Shown: one piece after another, positions 1 through 8,880 of the stretch
Numbering within the stretch: the first letter of the stretch is position 1
Layout of the letters: the number at the start of each line of letters is the position of its first letter
Assembly: GCA_946800325.1 (NCBI GenBank)
Contig: OX326959.1
Span: 25,861,447-25,925,446 of the forward strand
From: Luzula sylvatica
Lineage: Eukaryota > Streptophyta > Magnoliopsida > Poales > Juncaceae
Length of the DNA stretch: 64,000 nt
Direction: 5' to 3'
Program-made: the position numbers and the translations under genes
Notes under the pieces: model-generated
Seen by the model: the letters and a program-made list of their open reading frames with translations, nothing else
Told to the model about the DNA's origin: nothing
Database searches by the model: none

Positions 1-2510
1 AACCCTAACTTCGTCCAAGTCGAAATCAAACTCATCACCGCCCATCTCTTCTCCACAATCACTCGAATCAAATTCTTCATCATTAAGCTCTCTTCTATTA
101 GAATCCGTCTCATTATAATTCTCGTCAAGTCCAGGAACTAACCAATGTTGAGCAGTGCCACCACCTTCGGCTAAAAGCACGTCTTCCAACGTAACATTAC
201 ATTTTTGTGCCTTGTTAATTAGTGTCGAGTTGAATTGAACATACACCAGGTTTCTCAATCTTTCTGACTCTAACTTATTTCTCTTCTTTGTGTGAATCTG
301 TCAACAAAAAAAATCAAAGAAAAAGTTAGTTGATATGATCTTTTTTAATTAGAAGATTAAAATATAAATTCTTACTCCTTAAAAAGTACTCCAATTCTGC
401 TCACATCTCGAGGAACTAGTCGTCAAAGAAAGAACCTGTACTGCCATTTTACGCAAATTAGGTGTCTCAGCTCCATAAGTGCTCCACCATCCCGCTATAT
501 AAATTAAAAAATGTAAATATCAAACATATGAAATAACTTCCTCTAAATTTATTCAATCAAAGATAAGCTGAATTATTAAATTACTTACCAGGATCAAAAG
601 TATCAAAATTAGAATGTAAGGCGGGCACCCCTCTTCTTCCAAACAAACTCTCCTTCCGTTTGTACATACCAAACTCCACGTCATTCACATTGTACGCATT
701 ATTCGAAAGAACTTTAGCAAACAATTTAACCTTGCCTCCACAAAACTAGAGCTTGCGGGTCTGGAAGATTGTAAAAATAGAACGGGTTTAAAAGGTAGGC
801 CGTTAAATGCAAGTCTCCATCAATACGGTATTTAGACTCATCATCAATGATAGCCATAACCGGTTTGTAGTTCCTCTCGTATCCTTTGAACATATCTTCT
901 ACGAGTTTTTTTTTCGATTTTACAAACTCTCCATACAACCAAGGCATTGATGGCCTATCCTAATCAACGATACGAAGAAGCTTAACCAAGGGAGTAAACA
1001 TACTCAAAATTGCCTTAACCTTTCTCCAACAATCTGGGTTTATTATCGTCTTTTCTGCAAATTGGCCCTTCTCACTCTTGCTATGTTTGCAACTCATCCA
1101 CTCCGAAGAAACAACCATCAAAGTTAACTCGGTACTCTTATCATGCAAGCTTTGCAACGAAAGAAAAGAACTAGCAAAACTTGTTATCCCCGGCCGTGCC
1201 AGATCTTTCTTCTTTGTGAAATTCCTCATCAAGCTTAGAGTTTTGTGGTGAGAATATATAAAAACCGTAATTGCTCTTGCCATATCAATAATGGACTTGT
1301 ATTTCGGCAACTTGTAGATACCCTCCCAAATCAAATCAATTGTGTGAGTAGCACAACAAGTCCAAAAATGAGAATGCTCGGTATGAGAATGCTCGGAAGC
1401 CTCTTTGGAACCTTATTAGCCCCAAATCAAATCAATTGTGTGAGTAGCATTATCCGTCACAACTTGCACAACCTTATTAGCCCCAACAGTTTCAATAGCC
1501 TGATCCACATATTCTTCAACGTATGCGCCGGTATGAGAATGCTCGGAAGCCTCTTTGGAACACAAAAATGACACTCCTTCTCTGCAGTGCACACATATGT
1601 TCATCACAATTCGCCTCTTTCGATCACTCCATGCGTCGGTCATAATGGAGCATCCGAAACGAATCCACTCTTCTTCGTGCCTCTTAAGCATACTTTTAAC
1701 ATTCTGAACCGTCTCCATCAAATACGGCTCTCAATTGATACTGGGTAGGTGGTGGTGCTCCAGGATCATATTGACCAACCGCTTCCAACATTTTAATGAA
1801 ACTATCCCGATTTATTGCATTAAAAGGAATATCCGCCTCATATATCCAACGCGCGATATACATTTGCATATCGTGCACCCTTTTCTTATCAAGCAAATTC
1901 GCCACTTTTTGTTGACGTGTAAACTTTGTTGGATCGACCGGATTAATCTCAACAAATTGACCTAAAGCACCATAATGTAGAGGCACTTTTTTAGTTTGTT
2001 CGCTCTCCAATCCAGGATTAATCGCAACATTCTCCCTCAAAGTGCTAACTTCCTTATTCCTTAATTGCTTCCTTAGTTTGGCTTCTTCCAAAGCCTCTCG
2101 ACATAACCTTTGCTCATCGTTTGTGGAATTTGGGCAAGGTTTTACAATTCCTCTGACCTAAAAAAAAAAAATTCAAACAAAAAAATCTAAGATTCAAACA
2201 GGACACATACTTCAAATAATTAAGTAGTACAAACTAAAAACAGTGAGAAAATAAATTTGATCATATTCACTTAAAGTAACACATATTCACTTACTCGAGC
2301 AATATGTTGCTTGATACGGTTGACGCCACCCCCAAATTCATGTCCGCAAGTATTGCACTTCACCCTATCTTTGTTGTTCATATCGATGATATGACCATAA
2401 TTCCATCCCATATCATCAGAGTCTCTTTTAGTTTTAGCTTGTTCCGTAGTTGCCGATGCATTTGGAGCCGTAGTAGACAAAGAACGAGAAGACGTATTAT
2501 CTAATATCAT
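1..2510 (-). pseudogene. decayed hAT-superfamily transposase gene
   Basis: This is a cut-and-paste DNA transposase gene, broken by stops, frameshifts and a local rearrangement. Reading on the minus strand, the first exon (2295-2510) encodes a BED-type zinc finger (MGWNYG, then VKCNTCG and IKQHI), with a good GT donor just below 2295. The next exon (from 2157 down to about 1696) continues VRGIVKPC and the N-terminal helical region. 1416-1721 carries the DUF659 block (GCSIMTDAWSDRKRR, VVTDNATH). 960-1334 and 726-947 continue the core. About 365-510 holds the C-terminal hAT dimerisation motif (GWWSTYG, then SSSRCEQNWSTF), followed after an intron by an acidic tail near 1-300 (HTKKRNKLESERL, then Asp/Glu-rich). 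The acidic tail is still open at the window edge, so the element may continue to the left. It lies against truncated Copia sequence on its right. Family assignment is firm; it is not functional as it stands. Confidence 0.85.
1327..1561. repeat. local scrambled duplication inside the hAT transposase
   Basis: Two short segments occur twice in shuffled order. A segment beginning CCAAATCAAATCAATTGTG is at 1327-1356 and again near 1422-1451. A segment beginning GAATGCTCGGAAGCCTCTTT is at about 1386-1412 and again near 1535-1561, with a partial third start at 1370. The duplication repeats part of the DUF659-encoding region and breaks its reading frame, so it arose after the gene lost function or caused the loss. 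Confidence 0.8.
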
Positions 2511-2689
2511 GTTATTAAGAATAAAATCATAGTTAAAATTTTGACCAAAACCTAGGGTTTATTGTCTAAGAAAAAATTGCACAAATAAAAATCAAATATA
2601 TGAGGAAGTTTCATTTATCATGATAAATTTGAATAAAACACCAAAGAAATCCAATGAAAAGTAAAGAAAGAAAGAAAGGGAACAAAGCT

Positions 2690-2850
2690 TGTTTGGATTG
2701 CAGGTCGGAGATGACGATTGGTTGCTGGAGATCGGAGAGTGCCTGCTGGAGATCGGAGATGGCGAATTGGAGTGTTGGAGATGGCGATTGTTTGGAGTGC
2801 AGGCGGGAGATGGCGATTGTTTGGAGAGCCAGTTGGAGATGGTGATTGGC
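2690..2850. repeat. minisatellite upstream of the hAT transposase exon
   Basis: Imperfect tandem units built on GGAGATGGCGATTGTTTGGA and GGAGATCGGAGA, with spacers of about 15-30 bp. It lies between the BED-finger exon and the truncated Copia, in the presumed 5' leader of the hAT element. Both strands are open across it, but the predicted peptides are simple repeats and it is not called coding. Confidence 0.65.
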
Positions 2851-3202
2851 TGTTTGGAAAGAAAATAAAGAAAGAAAAGAGGCATAATCGTATGGAGAAG
2901 AAAGAAGAAAAGGGAAAAAGGAAAAAAGAAGGCGGGCCTTAAAAAAAAATGGGCTGTGAGCCTTTATAAATAGACTCATTATTTTCGTGATCGAAATCCA
3001 ACACATAAAGACCATTTTCTAATAGAACATTTTCATAGATAATAGTATCCTTACATATCAAAAATTAATTATTCTTCATAATAAATTCATAGCCGTCCTT
3101 GGCTAGTTTCGACACACTTATTATGTTCTTACATAACGACGGTACAAAATAACAATTATTTAGTACTAATATAAGTCCACTTGGCAAAGTCAAATTAACT
3201 AC

Positions 3203-4228
3203 TCATACGGCAAACGCATCAACTCTTGCTCCATTTCCGACGCGTAGATCAACTTCGCCTTTCTCCAACCTTCGACAACTTTGAAGAACCGGCATATTTC
3301 GACAAATATGAGTCCCGCAACCGATATCTAATACCCAATTAGTCATAGTTGAAATATTAACTTCAATAACGTTAATACCTGAGACTCCGACGTTCGAAAC
3401 CTTGCCCTTCTTCACCTCCTCGAGGTAAGACTTGCAATTGCGCTTCCAATGTCCAGTCTTGTGACAATGATAGCATGTCTCATCCTTGTATTTCTCCTTT
3501 CCCTTTGTATTTGGCTTAGAACCTTTCTTAGCCGAACCACCCTTGGACATTGATCTCTTGCGATCCTTAGATTGAATCGTGAGAACATTTTCGACAACTC
3601 TTGCCTTGTTCTCCCCGGATGTCTTTAACATCTCCGACTCAAAATTCTTGAGCATTTCGTGATGCTCGGGGATCGCCTTGTCCATCGAATGCATGTGATA
3701 ATTCATCACAAACGGAGAAAACATTGGAGGAAGTGCACACAAGATTAAATCTTGTTACATAATCTTCGGCAATTTCTCTCCTAGCTTCTCTAGACGGTCT
3801 ATGAGAGCTAGGACTTTCAACACGTGAGTGCTCACCGAAGACCCTATCGGCATCTTACAGTTCACTAACTCTTTGAGGGTATTGAACCGTTCAATACGCT
3901 CTTGCTCTTGGCATATTTCCTTGAGTACGATGTTGATGAAATAGGCATCCGCGTCCACAAACTGCTTTTGAAGACTATGATCCATGCACGCCAACATAAG
4001 GCATGTCACATCATTCGAGTCCTTTTTAAGTTTCTCGTATGCGGCCTTGACCTCGGCCGAAGCATCGTGAGCCGGCACAATTAGCTCCGCATCCAATACG
4101 TAGCTTTTGACCTCTTGCCTAAGAACAATTCTGAGGTTTCGGTGCCAATCTACGTAGTTTCGGCCCACTAGCTTATCCTTTTCTAATACCGATCTAATCG
4201 ATAAGGTGTTGGTGTTACTTGAAGACAT
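3203..4228 (-). pseudogene. gag: Copia gag and protease N-terminus (frame-broken)
   Basis: The retrotransposon capsid/nucleocapsid gene occupies two open segments. 4228-3755 starts MSSSNTNTLSIRSVLEKDKL and carries the Copia gag (UBN2-type) signature NYVDWHRNLRIVL with CLMLACMDHSLQKQ. 3742-3203 carries FVMNYHMHSMDK, a basic Lys/Ser-rich linker, one CCHC zinc knuckle (CYHCHKTGHWKRNC) and then the aspartic-protease start NWVLDIGCGTHIC. The protease motif reads DIG where plant Copia elements normally have DSG, so the active site is degenerate. A frame break between about 3742 and 3755 separates the halves. The start at 4228 is the first ATG after the long leader. The product would be non-functional in its present form. 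Confidence 0.85.
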
Positions 4229-4491
4229 GCTCTACAAATGAAATAAATATTGATTTACTAACGTTGCGTACTTATCTTATAGGCTTATTATATTAATATG
4301 TCATTTTTATCGAACCGATGACCCTCATACCGACACGGGACTCCAAGTCCATGACACTCAAGACCCATATTTTGTAATCCTCCCACAGTGACTATAACTG
4401 ACAAATGGGATCTCACTATTTAGGTAGGATAAAATCCAATCGCATCATATGCGACTCTTGAACCTTTATAGAATTTCTGTGATGGATCGTA

Positions 4492-4677
4492 TCATATACA
4501 ATCCCAATTCCGTGTGTGCATTCTATCTATGCCTTGAACTGTAATCGAATTAGCTTGGACATTTAAGTCATAACCATATCCAACGTGTCGTTCAATTGAA
4601 CTACTCACGTGCCCGACTATGGCCTGAACCCACGTGAGTCCCCAATTAACGCTTACCACCCGCATCAATACATACAA
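4492..4677 (-). other. conserved leader segment with a small open frame
   Basis: This leader stretch has an open frame starting MYVLMRVVSVNWGLTW, closely matched by the plus-strand relative at 7739-7996 (MYILVRVVSVNWGLTW). It includes one of two copies, about 75 bp apart, of a unit resembling TTTCAGGCCATAGTCGGGCA. Gag follows on the same strand. It may be structured untranslated leader rather than a gene; no protein family is recognised. Confidence 0.4.
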
Positions 4678-4980
4678 TAATTTGTGCCCGACTATGGTCT
4701 GAAACCATGCATTATGTCATACCAATCTCGATGGCCGTGGACATGGAAGGCATTTTCACGACTCAAATTTTAGGAGGGATCATGATTTTCATGTTTCCTA
4801 TATGACATAATCGCATTATATTATTTTTATCACAATATTGGTTAATCATTGAAATTTAATAATCATTTTATATGCAAGTATGAGTGATGCCGATTTTATC
4901 GATATAAATAACTGAAAATTTCGAGTTTCGTAGCCAAAGTTATCGCAAAAACAAAAACAACATTCAGCAAAACAGGGGGC

Positions 4981-5104
4981 AGTTCGTTCCAACGAACTGA
5001 GGTTCGTTCGAACGAACCTATCCCTGTCTTTCAAGACCCCTGATCGCATCCCCGCACCCCCAGTCCATCCGGAACGAACCGGGCCAGTCAGTTCAAACGA
5101 ACTG
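4981..5104. repeat. palindromic units in the minus-strand Copia leader
   Basis: Short perfect or near-perfect palindromes: AGTTCGTTCCAACGAACT at 4981-4998, GGTTCGTTCGAACGAACC at 5001-5018, a half-site GGAACGAACC near 5071, and a degenerate copy at 5089-5104. They sit at the same leader position as the different palindrome array of the plus-strand relative at 6899-7413. Confidence 0.8.
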
Positions 5105-5379
5105 GCCCCTGAGGACCCTGAAAATCCCGTTTTCATATAGTTTTTGCCATTTTTTTCATTTTCGCTCGTTTTCAAAACGATAAATCATGAAATATTTTCA
5201 CGATCATTCCTAGATACTCTAAATCATCACATGATTGATCTCTAGTGAATTTCACTTGTGATTTTAATCGAAAAGTTAAACTTCTAAATATCTAACATCA
5301 TGCAAACGTGTGTAACTTTTACACACATGCGTATAACTCTTATATGACTATGATTCGACCCTCGAATCGATGACGATCA

Positions 5380-5390
5380 CTCTGATACCA
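5380..5390 (-). other. Copia primer-binding site (initiator Met tRNA type)
   Basis: On the minus strand this reads TGGTATCAGAG, the standard plant Copia primer-binding site complementary to the 3' end of initiator methionine tRNA. It directly follows the LTR terminus CCCTACA at 5392, fixing the LTR end and the direction of reverse transcription. Confidence 0.92.
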
Positions 5391-5391
5391 C

Positions 5392-5629
5392 TGTAGGGAA
5401 TCGATCCGATCCCGGGCCCGCACAACGGATATGAAGGCCAGGTCCGGTTCCCAAATCCCGAGAGCACGCCTCGACTTCGAGGGTACGATGCAAAGTAGGA
5501 TAGTCAATTACCGGTGTGACATTGATCACACTCGACGGGTTGATCGCTTATCCTTATTTCTTCTTGTCACGTTGGTGACAAAATGCGCGTCCCACGCTCA
5601 CACGTCTCCCACCACTTCATTGCCGGTAT
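5392..5629 (-). repeat. LTR remnant of the truncated Copia
   Basis: About 238 bp of LTR end, reading on the minus strand to CCCTACA next to the primer-binding site. It aligns in inverted orientation with the last 240 bp of the neighbouring 5' LTR (shared blocks include TTGTCACCAACGTGACA and GCATCGTACCCTCGAAGTCG). The rest is missing, cut exactly where the plus-strand LTR starts at 5630. Confidence 0.85.
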
Positions 5630-6628
5630 TGAAGGAAATACAGTTTCAGGATCAACCGTAAAAGTGTACACAAGGATAAACGAATGTAGTCGTACATTCG
5701 TAGCCATATCTTTCAGTAGGAAAATCCGATTTGAATGGTTCAAATTGGGTAAAATAGATAATTAGATTATCTATAACCTTCATGTAGAAATATATTTCAT
5801 ATGAACGAAGTATAAGTGTCGTTTCTGTGAAATACCGAAAGGGTGCAACAGTATGACATACAGTTAGTAAAACAGTCATAACTTTTGCATACGAACTCCA
5901 ATTGGGCTGGGCCAAATTGGGTCGAGTAGATAATGAGATTATCTACAACTTTCGTGTTGGTTGATTTTCTGTCAGAGAAATTTATCAATTTCGTCTGGAC
6001 AGAATACTGACCAGGTTCATGCAGTTTTCTGTGTGAGAGGGTGTATATTGGATATACATGCCTTTTGGCTAATCCTGATCCTATTGTATATAAATAGGAT
6101 TTTCTCTCTCATCTTAACCAAGCAATTCATTCAGAATTATCCAGAAAATTATGAGACAAATTTCTAGAGAGTGAAAAGGTGTAAAAGAGAGAAACCGTGA
6201 AAAGGTGTTTTACGGTTTAGAGAATCAATTCGATTAAGCAAGTTCACCGGTGCATCGTCTAGGCAGGTGCATCCGTGACCGAAGTCTTGCGATTCAAGGT
6301 GGATACACGTAGAGGAGCAACAACTGAGGCTCTCACGATTGTGATCGATTCGGACGAGTAGATTGAGTCGGAGACGAAATCAAGCGAATCGGCGAAGTCA
6401 ACGAGCGGTGAAAGACGCGTGGTGTGGGACGCGCGTATTGTCACCAACGTGACAGGAGAAAGAAGGCAGCGATCAACCCTTCGTGTGCAATCAATTTTGC
6501 ACCGGTAAAGATCTAACCTTCTATTTGCATCGTACCCTCGAAGTCGTGGCGTGATCTCGGGAATCGGGGAACCGGACCGGGCCTACATATCCGCTGCGCG
6601 GGCCCGGGGCCGGGGATATTCCCCAACA
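5630..6628 (+). repeat. 5' LTR of the plus-strand Copia
   Basis: Starts TGAAGGAAATACAG and ends CCCCAACA, immediately before the primer-binding site. The first 600 bp align well with 12824-13450. Its U3 region contains an imperfect internal duplication of roughly 150 bp, each copy holding a palindromic block like TAGATAATGAGATTATCTA (about 5753-5777 and 5930-5952). Confidence 0.85.
6085..6098 (+). promoter_or_regulatory. TATA box of the 5' LTR
   Basis: TGTATATAAATAGG, followed by a CT-rich tract suited to a transcription start near 6115-6125. In the 3' LTR the equivalent position (about 13301-13314) has decayed to TGTACCAAATACAG. Confidence 0.7.
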
Positions 6629-6629
6629 G

Positions 6630-6640
6630 TGGTATCAGAG
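6630..6640 (+). other. Copia primer-binding site (initiator Met tRNA type)
   Basis: TGGTATCAGAG one base after the LTR terminus CCAACA. It is the mirror partner of the minus-strand site at 5380-5390; the two sites face away from each other across the LTR block. Confidence 0.92.
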
Positions 6641-6898
6641 CGATCGCCATCGATTCGAGGGTCGAATCATAGTCGTATATTAGATATACGCACGGGTTAT
6701 CAATGTTCGTACCCGTTTGCATGATGTTACATATTTAGAATGTCAAATTCCATTAAAATCACAAGTGAAATTCGCTAGAGATCGATCAATAGTTGATTGA
6801 GAGTATCTAGGAATAATCGTGAAAAGGTTTCATGATTGATCGTTTTGGAAACGAGCGAAAACAGCAGTTCAAAAATCGCATAGTTCAAAAATCGCATA

Positions 6899-7413
6899 GT
6901 CCGTTGTAACGGACACTGTAGCAGATACAGGAAATTGAGAATTTTTCGAAAAAACACATATTCCGTTGTAACAGACTTGGAGTCCGTTGCAACGGACCCT
7001 GTATAGGATGCGGGGGTGTGAAGAGAACTGTGAAAAACGCATATTCCGTTGCAACGGACTTGGAGTCCGTTGTAACGGAACCTGTATCAGATACGAGGTT
7101 GCGGGGATGCCAGTGGTGTCTATTGGAGTCCGTGGTAACGGACTGGGTCCGTTATAACGGATGTCTTCGCAGTTTTGTCCGTTGCAACGGACTATATGTT
7201 GCGTTGTAACGGACAGGTTTCTGAAAATTTGGACAAAGGTTTGCAGAAAATAGCGTTGTAACGGACCAAGGTTGCGTTGCAACGGACATGTTTCTGGCAA
7301 TTTTGGCCAAACTCCGGAATAAATAGCGTTGTAACGGACTGGTATTCCGTTGTAACGGAGTGCCAAGTATACAGGAGGTCCGTTGCAACGGACTATGTTG
7401 CGTTGCAACGGAC
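6899..7413. repeat. array of fifteen short palindromes in the Copia leader
   Basis: About fifteen copies of a 14-16-bp palindrome, consensus GTCCGTTGCAACGGAC with GCGTTGTAACGGAC variants. They start near 6899, 6961, 6982, 7044, 7064, 7128, 7146, 7177, 7201, 7253, 7274, 7326, 7344, 7379 and 7400. Spacing alternates between about 18-21 bp and 50-60 bp. Most changes keep the self-complementary arms. The array lies between the primer-binding site and a leader block (7430-7520) that aligns with the minus-strand relative. Confidence 0.9.
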
Positions 7414-7738
7414 TGGTTTCTGGTTGCTGATTTTGTTTTCGTGATAACTTTGGCTACACAACTTGGAATTTTGAGTTCTTTATATCGATTTGATCGGCAT
7501 CAATCATACTAGCATATAATTACATAATTATTTAGAATAATTAGACTCCCAAATAAATACATATGCATTTATGAAAATCTTGTGATAGTGATATAATTGG
7601 ATTATGTCACGAATTTAGAAACATGCAATGGCATGATCCCTCATAATATTTAAGTCATGGAAATGCCTTCCATATCCACAACCATCGAGATTGATATGAC
7701 ATAGTGCGTGGTTTCAGGCCATAGTCGGGCACGTACTA

Positions 7739-7996
7739 TTGTATATATTGGTGCGGGTGGTAAGCGTTAATTGGGGACTCACGTGGTTTCAGGCCATAGT
7801 CGGGCACGTGAGTAGTTCAATTGAACGATACGATGGATATGGTTATGACTTAACCGTCCAAGCCAATCCGATTGGAGTTCGGGGCATAGATAGGATGCAC
7901 ACACGGAACTGGGATTGTATTGGATACGATCCATCACCGAAATCCTATAAAGGTTCAAGAGTCGTATTGGATACGATTGGATTTAATCCTACCTAA
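7739..7996 (+). other. conserved leader segment with a small open frame
   Basis: Open frame starting MYILVRVVSVNWGLTW, matching the minus-strand element's leader frame at 4492-4677 but extending about 25 residues further. Two copies of GTTTCAGGCCATAGTCGGGC lie at about 7708 and 7786, the second inside this frame. It is upstream of gag and may be untranslated structured leader. Confidence 0.4.
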
Positions 7997-8196
7997 AATA
8001 TCGAGATCTCATTTGTCGGCCATAGTCACTTATGGGAGGATCGTAAAATATGGGTCTTGAGTGTTATGGACTTGGAGTCCCGTATCGGTATGAGGGTTAT
8101 CGATTCGATAAAATAACACTATCATATAATTATCATATAAGCATATAGATTAAGTACGCACGGTTAGGAATTAATCTTCATCATCCGTTTAGAATT

Positions 8197-8880
8197 ATGT
8201 TTTCAAGCAACACCAAATATATCGATTAGATCGATATGATATATGGCTTTTGGGTCGGAATTACCGTTATTAACCTTGATAGTCAAAGAATAGTTCTTAG
8301 ACTTAAAGGAACGTGTTGGATACGGAAATGGTAGATTCGGGGCTCGAGGCTTTGGCTTTAGAGAAAGCCGGGTTCGATAAACTTAAGAAGGAATCGAACA
8401 ATATTACGTGCCTTGTGATGGCATGTATAGACGCAAATTTCTCAAAATTGTTTTGAGAATTCGGGTGTATATGAAAGTAAAACACAACGCTCATGAAATA
8501 GTTTCAAGAGCTAGAGCGCGTTGAATGACTCAATGCGGCTCAAAGAGTAGGTTAATTTTGAGACGCCTTATGGGTCTTTGATTAACACTCGTGTGTTGAT
8601 GGTACGAGATTTGATGTTCGTGACCGAATATCATATGCATTCGATAGATAAGTCGATCCCGAAATTGCATATGATGCGATTTAAATTTGAATTGGAGATG
8701 CTCAGAGTTTCCGAGGAATCCAATGCATATAGATGCGTGGATGTCCTTGTAATTCAAAAGCGGGATCGAAAGAAATGTATGTCTAAGGGTATTTTGGGAA
8801 AATGTTTTCCAAAATGGAAAGTTCGGACAAGGAGTTGTCCAAACTAGTGACTCAAAGAATGGTGAAATCCGAGGAGGATT
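8197..8880 (+). pseudogene. gag: gag relic of the plus-strand Copia
   Basis: An ATG at 8197 opens with MFSSNTKYID, recalling the MSSSNTNTLSIRS start of the relative, and then hits stops. Later fragments translate as MHSIDKSIPKLHMMRF and as a basic DRKKCMSKG segment, corresponding to the end of capsid and the basic linker. The zinc knuckle is not recognisable. It is a dead gag gene placed between leader and pol. Confidence 0.65.

Larger units (their letters stand above)
2950..5629 (-). mobile_element. truncated Ty1/Copia retrotransposon (minus strand)
   Basis: It contains, in minus-strand order, an LTR remnant (5392-5629), a primer-binding site (5380-5390), a leader of about 1.1 kb, gag (4228-3203) and the start of pol. 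Pol runs past the protease into a segment that translates as NCYFVPSLCKNIISVSKLA and then NGLYVLDFDHEN, typical of the protease to gag-pre-integrase linker, and stops near 2950 where hAT sequence begins. Integrase, reverse transcriptase and the other LTR are missing from the window. Its LTR and leader align with the plus-strand element that begins at 5630, so the two are relatives lying head-to-head. Confidence 0.85.

Noticed and set aside
6869..7408. 179-codon minus-strand frame across the Copia leader
   Set aside because: It is produced by the palindrome array, whose repeated units lack stops in this frame; no gene evidence.
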